A DNA stretch of 64,000 bases from Rotaria macrura (taxonomy: Eukaryota > Rotifera > Eurotatoria > Philodinida > Philodinidae), in NCBI GenBank assembly GCA_900239685.1, contig OENT01000496.1:42504-106503 (forward strand), in the 5' to 3' direction. Position numbers and translations under genes: made by a program. The notes below the pieces were generated by a model. That model saw nothing but the letters and a program-made list of their open reading frames with translations. It did no database searches and was not told where the DNA came from. Numbering within the stretch: position 1 is the first letter of the stretch; every line of letters starts with the position of its first letter. Of this stretch, positions 23,193 to 34,736 are shown one piece after another.

Positions 23193-25137
23193 TCGTACGG
23201 TTGGATTATTCGGTTTATCAGATGTAAGTATATGTATGAATGAGATTAGCTTCTTAAATGTAACTGAATATTTTATCTAATGCAAAATTAGTTTGACTAC
23301 ATCATCTCTGCCGTATTATTGATCAAATAGCACATAATCAATGGATAAAATAATACCCTTAATCATAACACAAGTTATATCAATTAATAAAACTAAGTTA
23401 GTTCAAAGTTTTGCTTGTGCTGTTTCTGTGGATTTTATATGCAGAAATCATATATTTCACAGAAGAAAGGATTATATCAAGTATGGGAATAGGGGTTAGG
23501 ATATGTGTGACTTGTATCTACGCTGCCATAGTCTATGATGGTGAGGAGGCAGAGGAGCTCTGAGAGGTCAACTTAAAACTTAAATTCCCTATTTTATTTA
23601 GAAATATATGAGTTCCATGCTGCGTGAAAGTTCCACGATAATGAAATATTTTATGAAGATGAATTATGCATCGTAATCGTGCTTGAAATTTTGCATTAGC
23701 TCATCGGTATATATCTGAATTAATGCCTATTTCTTTACCATAAATGTTAAATTTAGTTAATGTACCCTCATTTGAGGATATCCAATCTATGAAAATCACC
23801 CCAATTTTCTTCATTGTTATTTTGAGTTATTTTTGGCATGTGTAATCACATTTAAAATGTGAATAAAATAGAACTTAGCTTAGAAATACATTAGATTCTT
23901 TTCTAATCAATCATGTATAGCGTCTGATCTAAAGTGAGTTTGCTGATCGTTGTTTTTCATAATCAATTTTACTGTGCATCCTTCATGTTGCCTGAAGTAG
24001 GTGTGCTAACAACTTGGCATGGCCCACTATCGAGTAATCGCATTGCCACATAAGTCAGAGAAGGCCTAATTTTACAGTCATCATCTCCTTTTTATCTCCA
24101 GTACAATTCTTCATGAAACATGATGCAGTAAAACAGATACACTTTCATAATATGGCACAAATAAACGATGCAGAAGTATATAACGCCAAAACCAAGTGGT
24201 ACGGAATTTCATATTTGTACATTCTAACAGCAATGCCTCGTCACAGATCACAGTCTATTCTCTGAAGTTTTTATCATAGATAGAGACTATGATGGTCTAC
24301 TATCAATAAAAATTTCATTTATTTTCGTTTGGTCAAACTCGAGTTATTTAAAATCATTGACCGTCATGAAATTTTTAAAAAAAGTAAGCTGTTTTTTTAG
24401 GTGAGCTGAAAGTTAAACATATTGCTACGAAACGAAACAACATGCAAATTAATGTTCTATATAAAAGTTGCTCAGTGTGTCACAAGCTTTTAGAATATCA
24501 AGCTATTTTTTAACGAGCCTGATTGCATTGAAAGAAAACCTAAAAATACTGTTCGTTACGCAATTTCACGCTTTTTACAAAAATCGAACTTTGAACTTGG
24601 ATGAAAGCAAAGAAACTTTTTGAACAACACATAACCCTTCCCAACATCTGATTCGGCATCAAATAGTATGGTTTTTTACCAGAATTCCTAGAAAAAAATG
24701 TTTTACTTTTTGGACCAAGAAAATTTTCTAAAAAATCAAACTTTAAATTTTAAACAACTAAACAATGCACTTTATTCAAAATTCTGTGCTGATCCCGAAT
24801 ATAACAAAATATATGTCTATGTATTGATAAAAACAGCATAAAGAATTCAATACTTTTAAAATGCTGTGATTGTCAGATACTAATGAAATTCCGTAACGGA
24901 GTATTTATAGGGAACAGATGAGAAAATGAAATCAAACCATACGGAAAATGTGTGTATTCGATAGAGCTAGTTGAGCTCTATCTGGAAGTGTCGTCTATGT
25001 TGCGCCAAGTAGCAATATTAACGAGCAACATACAGTATAAGCAAGTTTCATTACGGAATTTCATTAAAAATACAGATGGTTTGTGGGAGCATTGTCCTGT
25101 TTCGTAGATATGTAACGTGTGTATAAAGATTATATAT
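23193..25137. other. Non-coding stretch with small palindromes
   Basis: No gene seen. Two inverted features occur near its end: a perfect 9-bp-stem hairpin GATAGAGCT-AGTTG-AGCTCTATC at about 24960-24982, and an inverted pair ATGAAATTCCGTAAC (about 24883) against CATTACGGAATTTCATT (about 25049). They may be remnants of another short inverted-repeat element. Confidence 0.4.
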
Positions 25138-26023
25138 TTAAGCCCCCTTCCCCCCCTCATAAGTCAATTTTCGTCAAAGAAAGTCCAAATCGACTGAAAT
25201 TTTGCGGATATGTTAGGACTGGAGCGGCTAGCCTACAATAAAAATTTCAGCCCGAAATATGCAAGTTTAAGGAAGTTATAAAGTGAACACTGGTTAAAAA
25301 TGACCCATTTTCCATCCTAGTTATTTTGCCTTCAACTATGTTTTTTCGGAAATTAATTTTTACCATTCGATAGAGCATGCAAAGACGCAGGGTATCTCGG
25401 GCTCCGATTTTTGAAAAGCTTTTATTATGCCCAAAAAAGTTTCCACAACTCAAAGTCCTTGAAAAAAGGCCAAAAACTGCAAGTGAATTTTGTAGGCGAT
25501 CTTTTTTGGACTTAAAAAAAAGCTTTTTCAAAAATTGGAGCACGAGATGCCCTGCGTCTTTGCATGCTCTATCGAATGGTAAAAAGTAATTTCCGAAAAA
25601 ACATAGTTGAAGGCAAAATAACTAGGATAGAAAATGGAAAAACATGATTTTGACAGAAACATAAAAACATTTTTTCGAAAATTTTTTGCTGTTTTTGTTA
25701 AATTTTCTCAATTTTCGCGCGGTTTTTGAAGAAACTGACCTAACTCATCCTACGTAACTTTTAATTCTGCAGACGCTGAGCGCTTAATTAATTGTTAATT
25801 AATTAATTAATCAATAATTAGAGATCAAAGATCTTATTTTAAAAAATCGTTTTTGACATAGAGGACCTCTCAAAGATCACTAAAAATCTCGGTCAAAAAA
25901 TGGTCTTTGGAAAAAAAAACTATAGTGATTCTGAAAGAGCAGAACATGGGCTATCACCTCATGGTGTTATCTTAATTTTCATTTTCTTGACGAAAATAGA
26001 CATTTTTTGAGCGGGGGCCTTAA
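25138..26023. mobile_element. TTAA-bounded MITE-like element (piggyBac-like ends)
   Basis: The left end reads TTAAGCCCCCTTCCCC and the right end GCGGGGGCCTTAA, so both ends are TTAA next to a C-run/G-run. Inward, the two ends stay similar as inverted copies (GTCAATTTTCGTCAAAGAAA against GTCTATTTTCGTCAAGAAA). TTAA duplication with C-rich termini is the habit of piggyBac-type elements. The 886-bp body holds no transposase, so it would be non-autonomous. It contains a long foldback pair (listed separately) and an (ATTA)n tract near 25790. Confidence 0.55.
25305..25637. repeat. Long inverted repeat (about 120-bp arms)
   Basis: Left arm 25305-25424 and right arm about 25514-25637 are near-identical inverted copies around an 89-bp spacer. 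Both contain GCATGCAAAGACGCAGGG and the segment reading ACCATTCGATAGAG, with only scattered mismatches. The arms make overlapping ORFs on both strands (25247-25543 and 25377-25589) that are artefacts of the palindrome. It sits inside the TTAA-bounded element. Confidence 0.85.
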
Positions 26024-27642
26024 AGAGTACTTCGTATTCTGCCAATTCATATCTAACTGAAGAGTTTTTATTCTATTCACTCGTGTTTATTTAAAGACTT
26101 ATTCCACTACTATATTTCACGGTAATATCTGATTTCATTATCCTAAGAAACATTTCGTGTGTCTGAGATGTATAAAGCTGCTCCGGAACAGAAACGTTCT
26201 CATTCCATACCCTATTGATCATGCTCTTTTCAATAGTGAACTCAACTTTCTCTACTTTTCAGTTAGAATCGTTCCTATGCATGGCTGCTTTTGACCAAAA
26301 GCATGTAATTTAACTTGAAGTTAACATGAAATTGCTTTACAAATCAATTGAAACTCAGATAAGACTATAGTGAACTGCGAACCGAAACGAGAGACATTGA
26401 AATAAAGCGCAACTCTTCACTATTCTTACGAAATAGAAATATTTTGAGCATGCCCTGAACTTTGTTTCAATGTATCAGCACAGCTTACAACATTCAGAGA
26501 GGGCACGATGGATTTTTTTGCGTATTTTTTCAAAGTAGACAGTGGACAACGAAAGTGTAAGGCACTTTATGAATTCATCGATATTTATTCCTTGCAAGAC
26601 TTTCATCTCATAGCTGAAAAAATCATGATTTACTAACAACATTGGGAGGTAACCATCGAATTACTATAGAGTTTTTGAGAAAAGTTTTCGTTGGACTGAA
26701 ATGATTGCAGATTCTTCAAAAATAATCTTTCAAATCAGCTTTTTTTGAATGGAGAGAAAATCAGTAGTTATGTACGATAGATGACAAAAAGGAAGAAAGA
26801 AGTTTGGAATCTTTTGATTGTCTGGAGAATCAGAAAAATTGAAGGTTTTTACTGATGATGGAATTTCGAACAAATAATACACCTAGGATGCTATCAGAAA
26901 TATTTTTCCCTTCCAAATCTACCGTCGGTAATTACTTTTTGCTGCATATGAAATACAAACAGATTGTTTCTGTTCTAGGCTTTTCGCTCGCTTGATTTCC
27001 TAGCAATTTTGAGGTTTCTTCTTAAAACAAATAAATTTACATTTTGATCTCTGATTCAATTGCCATTCATGTCATAGGACACTCAAAAAGGCCAAAGTCG
27101 ATAGAAAAAATATGTTTGACAACAACCGAGTTGTTTTACTTGTTTGAAACATCATCATCATGATAGATTTTTGAGTTTTCTGATCAGCTAGACTTTCCAA
27201 CCATGTAAAGTTTTTCAAAGATCACCATGATTCTGAAACACTGCCCGTTTCAACAATGGCAACCCTTATCAATATTCTTCTCTCTTTTCAATCATTCAAT
27301 CAAGCATACTTTCACATTTTTCTTTTTGCTTGGAAAAATCTATGAAGTTCCAAGATTTCTCTGTAAGCTGTGCTATCTTTTCATCTGAAGAAAAGCGTTT
27401 CTCGACTAAGCTATTAACTCAATGTTAACGCGTTGAATGCAGTTAACAAATCAATGTATTTTACTGGTGAGATGAAACTTTGTGAAGAAAACAGGCAGCA
27501 AGCTGAAAATTAATTAGGTGACTCATCGTTCTCATATGAAATTCTTCTCTTAACCTATAGTATCATATTGAATATGTGACTTCACAATAACGTTTCAGGA
27601 GATTCCTTTACTAAATACAAATGTCACTACTATAAAAGTAAA
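26024..27642. other. Intergenic, nothing recognised
   Basis: AT-rich DNA between the TTAA element and the histidine-rich exon. No coding-like run or repeat noted. Confidence 0.4.
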
Positions 27643-28002
27643 TTATACTTCGGTTTTCAAGATAGATTTTATACTTCTATGAGTAGTTTTCATATGGGTT
27701 TGCGTAGGAACATGCAAATGTGTGTGCCGTTCGGCATTCGAACGATGTTGTGTTTCAGCATGGTGTTCAGCAGTTCCAGAGTGTTGGTTCATATTTGTAT
27801 GCTCATGGGCGTGTGATTTCACATGTTTTACATTTTTCGTTTCACTATGTCCCAAATTGTATTCATCCTGATGATTTGCTTCATTGTGTTCGCTGCTCAT
27901 ATGATGATCCGATAGTTTTACGTGTTCAGAGCTTGATAAGGGCATTCTATTGTTTGAAACTGATTCAGTAGATGGTAATGAAAGCGAATGTAGTGATTCC
28001 TT
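27643..28002 (-). CDS. Histidine-rich exon, probably of the neighbouring gene or a paralogue
   Basis: An open frame on the - strand that begins after a good acceptor (GATTTCTTCTCTCTTATTATAAG, exon from 28002). It reads KESLHSLSLPSTESVSNN, then a His-rich stretch (KSHAHEHTNMNQHSGTAEHH) and ends LKTEV-stop. The style matches the histidine-rich gene at 21.0-23.2 kb. A donor A|GTATAAAATC near its end leaves one base, which is the phase needed by the internal acceptor at 23120, so one gene with a roughly 4.5-kb intron is possible. As a separate gene, its 5' exon has not been found; the first ATG, at 27945, would give a 100-residue protein. Confidence 0.45.
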   Translation of the reverse strand, partial: KESLHSLSLPSTESVSNNRMPLSSSEHVKLSDHHMSSEHNEANHQDEYNLGHSETKNVKHVKSHAHEHTNMNQHSGTAEHHAETQHRSNAERHTHLHVPTQTHMKTTHRSIKSILKTEV

Positions 28003-30505
28003 CTTATAATAAGAGAGAAGAAATCAAGCTTCGAAATCAAAAATAATTATACAGCTGAATCAATGACGCAGAATATTTTTCTAGAAGTTGCATTTACGTA
28101 GCAACGATGAGTTGCACAGTCCTGTTATTTTTTCAAGGACATTAAACAAAGTGCTATAGAAAAAAAAATGAATTCTTATCTAGCAGCTAGATTGGTTTCA
28201 ATTATTTTTATTCGCAGTCACTTGTTTTTCGAACGTAAAATATAATCAGAAATATATTCCAGATGAAGGAATAGAGAATATGAATGTTTATGTGAGTAAG
28301 AGTAAAGATTCGAACAATCTCTCGATCTATTCTATGCACATCGAAACTCGCAGTCCTGTCTAGTTGATAATTTTATTACATTTATCAGAAAGAGTTCGAA
28401 GGTGTCTTTTTAAAATCTACCAGAGGAGGAATCTAAATGATTTATGATAGTGATGGTGTGATGTCTACGTATATGTATTCATTAGTACAAAACTCACACT
28501 ATGACGTTCATCTGCGCAGCAATTTTGCTAACGATTATTTTCTTCTATTCATATTTAATGCATTATTTTATTGTTTTTTTTATCAAACATTATTATACAT
28601 ATATAAATAATTTATTTCAACTTCAAAGCTGTTTAGAGAAAGAGGTGTACTCAATTTCTTATTTTATCATGAGAAAATCAAATCCATGAGTGTACAACAA
28701 GATTTGTAGGAATGACTGTGATTCGCCCAAAAAAAAATTGTTTCCCATTTTAATAAATATAATCATCTAGTACTAATGTATTAATGAATTGCGTGTGTTT
28801 ATATTGATATATGTATCTATTCATTGTTGTCCATGAATTGCACGTGTATGAAGAATATCATCATTGGAAAGACTCGCCGACGATATCACTTCTTCTCATT
28901 GACTCTTCGCTTAAAAGGTGACAGGAATTTTGTCGGTTTCATTCGATTGAAAATAGTCACGAACAAAGTTATAGAGATAGAATGTTTTCAAACTTTTAGC
29001 GTACATTTCATTAATCATTCAAAATATAATTCTATTCCCATATGAATTGAATTAGATCTTTTCGTACAGGATTTTCGCTTTATCCGACGATCGCCATTTG
29101 TATTGTAGAATCGGTACTTCGATACTGTTTTGACAAACAACTGTGACGGTAAATTCACCGTTACAATTATATACGCAATGTTACTAAGTTGATCTTCAGT
29201 ATTTTTCCTTTCCAAGATACAGAATAACCGACTATTGAGTATTAAAAACAATAGAAACGATAAAAGGTTTTTGTAAGAAGACTCATTTTTAGTCTGCCAG
29301 AAATAAGAAGTTTTTATTTTGATTGACATTGAAGTCATGTATCAAAATATAAGACTTAATTTTCAAAAAACATTGGCAAAGAGTCTGATGAATTTAAAAA
29401 TACAACCAAGTTGTTTCTTTCTTCTAAACTTCGATCACTTTTAGTAGAAAAATTTCACTTTGATTAAGCGAACTTCATACGTAATATAGATGCCATTTTT
29501 AATTTGATAGTCTTGTCTCTTTTCAGTTGTTTTATTTCATGAGTGGCTTGCAATTCCATTTTTTGTCTCTTTTGTACTTAATCAGTGAATCATGGTGAAC
29601 TAAAGCGCATTACTTTACCATGTTAATCATGATAATATATAGTCTCTCATATTGAAGCATTTCAATGACTAACACATCTCAGCTGGTTGGCTATAAAATA
29701 TTTTATGATTCATGGAAATAATATTACAGCACATCGGAGTATGTATGTTCTTACTCAACATAAAAGTATTGTGAATCAGATAAAACTAATTATGTTTCTG
29801 TCAGTGATTCGTAACATGACCATATAGAACGATACTTTCACAATTATACTTAATACATGAACCAAACTTATCTGATTCTCAATTACTTTCTCAGTAAGTT
29901 GAATCTGCTTTTTATAAATCGTTGAGTATTTGTCATGGATGGCGCTAGAAATCTGACGGAAATCTATGACAATGTAGAGAACTCTAGCGAAGCATATGTT
30001 CTAAAACTGTTAAATGTGTGAATTGATATTTTCTTTATTTGTAGATTACTTTGGGAAAAGGGAATTTCGAACGAAGATTTAGAAACCTAAATTTCATGCA
30101 TGATTTTCATAAATAGGACACTATTTTCTTTTTAATTGAAATGTTAGAATACTATAAATATATTTTTATGAATTCAAGAATGAACAAAGCATCAGATTTT
30201 ATTTGAATGATTTCATTTTTCTCTAGTACTCATCATCGACTAAAAACAAACTAAAGCTTTGATAGTTTAAGAAAAAACATCGAAATAGTGAAAATCTGCT
30301 CTACTTATTAAACAATCTTAGTTTATTTAAATGTTGCTTATAGATCGAGCGGTAAGCATGTCATATTTTGGATTCGAAATTCATTCGTCATAGAAAATAA
30401 ATAAATTTGTATACATCAATTGATACATAGGATTTCATGGGCCAAATATGAGTTTCGACGTATCAAATAGAATATTATAGTTTTGTCACATAAAGAGAAA
30501 TTAAA
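28003..30505. other. Intergenic, nothing recognised
   Basis: AT-rich DNA. A hydrophobic 62-codon frame at 28501-28689 and frames at 28824 and 29015 lack domain signals and look like chance in AT-rich sequence. Confidence 0.4.
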
Positions 30506-31110
30506 ATGCAAACTTCTGTGTGTAATTTAGAAATACAAATTTTCGTTGAGTTCATTCGTACCCAACTAAACTCATCCCAGATGTATCCACACGAGTCAAT
30601 ACTAATAGATATGGACTCATCGTGCACCATTAAACAAGTAAAAGATACAATTACTCAACAAGTACAAATACCTTCATGTGACCAGTTTTAAATTTCAATG
30701 GTCTAAAACTAGATAATCAATGTACACTGTCAACCTACGATGGTATCAAGAATGGAAGTACGATTTGCGTGGTTTTTTGGCCAAACGCTTCTCATCAAAG
30801 ATATCGTGTATTTATTTCAATTCATAGAATTGAGGATAAATCTGAAATCATTGAATTAAAAATTTTCTATCATGATACAGTGATTCATGTGAAAAACGCT
30901 ATCTATGAACACTTTCCCATCCCGGTAGAAAACCAAAAGCTTATTTTAGCAGGCAAACAACTCGAGGATGACAGAGTTTTCTCAAATTATGCAATCCAAA
31001 AAGAGAGTACGATACATCTTTTGTTTAAAGATACAACTGTTGCCGTCAATGTGCTACCAACGCCTACAAGTGTCTTCATATCAACCAGTCGACGTTGCAA
31101 TTTATTTTGA
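30506..31110 (+). pseudogene. Tandem ubiquitin-like protein with a one-base frameshift
   Basis: Two ubiquitin-like units in tandem. The first starts at the ATG at 30506 and runs into a TAA at about 30689-30691; the same unit continues in the next frame as [20 protein letters not shown]. The second unit contains [20 protein letters not shown] and KESTIHLLF, very close to the ubiquitin strand pattern, and ends at 31110. Neither unit ends in the usual GG, so it is not a processed polyubiquitin. The break lies in a run of four T (CAGTTTTAAAT); one more base there would keep the frame. It is either a young pseudogene or a sequencing or assembly slip in a homopolymer. If intact, about 200 residues, possibly a ubiquitin-fold adaptor. 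Confidence 0.7.
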
Positions 31111-34100
31111 TATGGTTTCAAAAGTCAATATGAACGATAAAGGATAGCCTCAAGAATAAAACTTTCATGCAACTTGTTCTCAAATGATATTGAATAAATT
31201 TTTATCACTACCATCAGAAGCGTCAAATACTCGCCTAAATCTGTTGAATTTTTAACTATCAAGATCAAAATTGATGATGAAATATCATTCTTGAGTTTGA
31301 CTACTTCAATATGTCAGTAGAAAATAATGGATTATTTCTACAGCATCTGCTTTAAAAAGTACAGCATTGTTTTCATATTATACGCATTGAGTTCTAAGCT
31401 TGTCGATTGAATGTTCGTAACATTGTTTGATAATTCAAATATCGAATAGTGAGATGTATTTGACAATAAATATGAAATTTATGCACGTACCTTGACGACA
31501 TTATTGGTTTTTAGTCTATCGATTTTTTCACTGATCTTTTTTCATTGATTAAAATTCGATCCAAGTCAATAAAAGTCTAGATGTTTCTATCATAGTAATT
31601 CTAGTTAGAATATTTCAATAATTTTCTTATCATTTAAATCATCTACTTTAGTGCATAACTCTATCGCGGTGTTATTTTGAATCTAGAACCGAATTGTTAA
31701 ATCCAGTGAATCTGGCTGTTTCAGCACGTTCACTACTAGCAGAATACCAGATGTCCATTATTCTAAAGCTCGAAAGTATTGATCCTCTGTTATTGCAACA
31801 AGATTTACAAGAGAACTTTACCCAACCGTTAATTTTCTCTGTTTTAATCAATATGAGCTATTGCAATCATGAAATATTAAAATGATTAAAAATGTTTACT
31901 GTCAGTTCATGTTGGGTCACTACGATAACATGTGCACTTGCATTTCTTCTCCTGTTTCACCGGAGACCAATGTAAGACGTCCTTGGTCTGAAAGTATTCA
32001 TAATTGCTCAAAAGATAAGAAGAATGGAATAAAATGAACTGAAGATATTCGATAAACAATAAAAGTTAGGCAACGGTGTTTGCAAGATCCAATCATTTTG
32101 TGAACATCATTACAATGCTCAACAAGCGTGAACTTCATCTTATGCATTGAGATGACCTACAGTTAGAATGAACGACTGATGATAGACAATCGAACTACTG
32201 AAACATACTTGTTCAATTGAAATGGTGAATAAGCATCACGTATCGTTCATAAAACTATCTATCAATTGTATATTAACAAAGCAGGTAGATTTTCATTAGA
32301 ACCTAGTTTGTTCATCAAAAGACAAAAGTAATCACAATCCTTACTTCTTACTATGAATTCTATTTATTTCCATGGATCGAAATTGATCACTGTTCCGGAA
32401 CAAAAACTAATCAGTATGAATGATTAACAGATTTACTTACATGCTTCAAGATCCATTGATGAGAAAGAATAGTGTTAGTTGAATACTACTAAACTATAAT
32501 ACTGGAGTATTCAGATCAAACATAGGAGCATCAATGGAGCGAACGTCATACACTATGCATAATGTTTTAGATCTCCATAGATAAACCACTAGATGTAAAA
32601 CAAATTTTCGCCTAGAGATAGCATCAGATTTATTCGGATGCATTGCATTATCTCATCATTATCTGTATTGAAGAAACCTTGAATAAAGTCGGAAAATATA
32701 TTCACATATGAAGTTGCCTTCTTTTCTAGTTACTTGTAAAATTTTTAGATCAATGGATGACCACGGATAAAGCGTCGTAGAGTTTCCATTTCAACGATGG
32801 GAATTTTTCTATCGATTCATCAGCTCAATATACTGAAAATTCGGAGCGTAATATGTAGCATGATACCCTTCTACAAACGTCTGTCTTTTATTCTAAAATC
32901 GATTTAATAGTTTGAGAGCGGCATTTAATTTTATTTCAATCGATGGTGATGTCTTTCTTGAACCTGATATTTATTATACTCCTGGAGTGTGATTATCAAG
33001 TTCATCGATGTTAAATAATATTGTTAAAAGTCTATATGCTACGAACGGATCGTGTCAAGAGCAATTCATTCGTTGTAAGTTACAAGAGTGTTGATTACAT
33101 TATATACATAGTGTAGCATGTACTAATGAATGGAATAAAGTCAATGGACGATTTTGTAATTCGAAGAAAAACTCAAACAGATAAATCAGTGATAATGATA
33201 TCAGCAGTAGAAATAAAGATCTATATTAAATCTAAAGAAAATATTCATTATTGTTTTTCATGCTCCAATAATCTATTAATCTATGATTTTTTTCAGATCT
33301 TAGTTCTAATCTCTGAAATGAATTTCATTCGCGAATAAATATGAGAGAAAATGAAGGAAATGAATAATGATCGATAGAAAGATCAGGCAACACTTTCTTC
33401 TAGAACAAATGAACAATATTTGTTAGAATTTTAAATTATTTATCGGATGATACTGCTTTGTAACTAAGTTAGAAAGAAAGAATTATTTGATTGGTAAATT
33501 ATGAATGATATTAAGATGTATTTCACCGGAAGAAAATAAACAAAACATGTGTGTGTCAAATCTAGATTGTGATTGAAATGCGAGTGTTGTGGAACTGAAA
33601 TATAAATAGTAGAATTCTATTTACATAACAAAACAAATTAGACAAAAGTTGTATTACAAATCGCTACCGAAAAAGTGTAGAAAATATATATTTAAATCAT
33701 AATATGTGATTGAGCGTTGCTATCACATAAGAACGACTGAAGATCAAAACAAAAATCTATGCAGAGTTGTTCTTCAAGTGAATGAAGTCTAGTTTTATTT
33801 TTTTTTAATTCAGTAAGTCGAAATTTCTACCATAAAAAGTCATACAAGAACAGTGACCCATGGCCAGTCTCGTTTTACAAATTGATTACAGTTCATTGAA
33901 ACTTCGCATTAAATCCATGATTCTTAAATTCATGCATCCTTACTATCTGTGTAAAACAGAAAGAGCCACTGTTCCTCCGACTTTCATTTAATCTATGGTT
34001 GATAGAGTATATATGCAAAGATGAGAGCATACACATCTGCAACCTCAGATGAATAAACTCGATCTAGGATGCAATAACTAAATTCTAGTTAATGAGCTTG

Positions 34101-34736
34101 GTACTAGTTAGTGAGTATAAGATATCAGCAGTTACTGCGGTTACAACTTTACACTGTATTGTCTTACTTACATCTAATTGTCATAGTGAGGTCTGAATTT
34201 GGGCAGAATTTCGTCCGTTTTATAGATATTCTCATATAATGCAATGGGATTGCTTTGCTTCTGCAATGATTTCCACGGGTTGTTCAAAATCATATATTAT
34301 TTTATTCTGCCATAGTTAAAAGATAACCTTATCTGAATGATAATACTTTCTTTGAAATTATTATTTGGATATGTATTCGAAATTATATTCTACATTTATT
34401 TCATCGCTGAGAGGTAACCATGAAAGCTGTATTCACGTTAGATAGTTTCATTGAATTTTTTTCCTTGTGACATACAGGGACTTGATTACTACCGGAAAGT
34501 AGAAGAGATTCCTGAAGAAAAACACTGAACTTTACGCTCGAGAGTACTACGTTCATATTGTTTACTGACGTGAAGATTTTTTTTTTGATAGAATCGTTTA
34601 CGATTTCATACATTCAATACACATTTCGAAAAAAACCGTTGTTGAGCATCACAGTTATGTATTTCGCATTATAAATCTTGTGTTTGGTTTATAATGATAG
34701 TCGTTCGAATGTACTAACCTGTAATGACATCAACTA
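31111..34736. other. Intergenic, no clear gene
   Basis: AT-rich DNA. A + strand frame at 31694-31885 (LNPVNLAVSARSLLAEYQMS) has a protein-like mix but opens at TTG, has no recognised domain and cannot be joined to another exon. Other frames (33126-33338, 34401-34613) look like chance. No repeats noted. Confidence 0.4.

Noticed and set aside
25247..25589. Opposed open frames of 98 and 70 codons
   Set aside because: Both lie in the long inverted repeat and are the same sequence read on two strands; no protein character.
28501..28689. A hydrophobic 62-residue frame, possible membrane peptide
   Set aside because: AT-rich sequence readily encodes Phe/Ile/Tyr runs; no signal, partner exon or conservation could be shown.
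30340..30400. A tRNA-like string (GAGCGGTAAGC … GGATTCGAAATTC)
   Set aside because: No acceptor stem or anticodon arm pairs around it.
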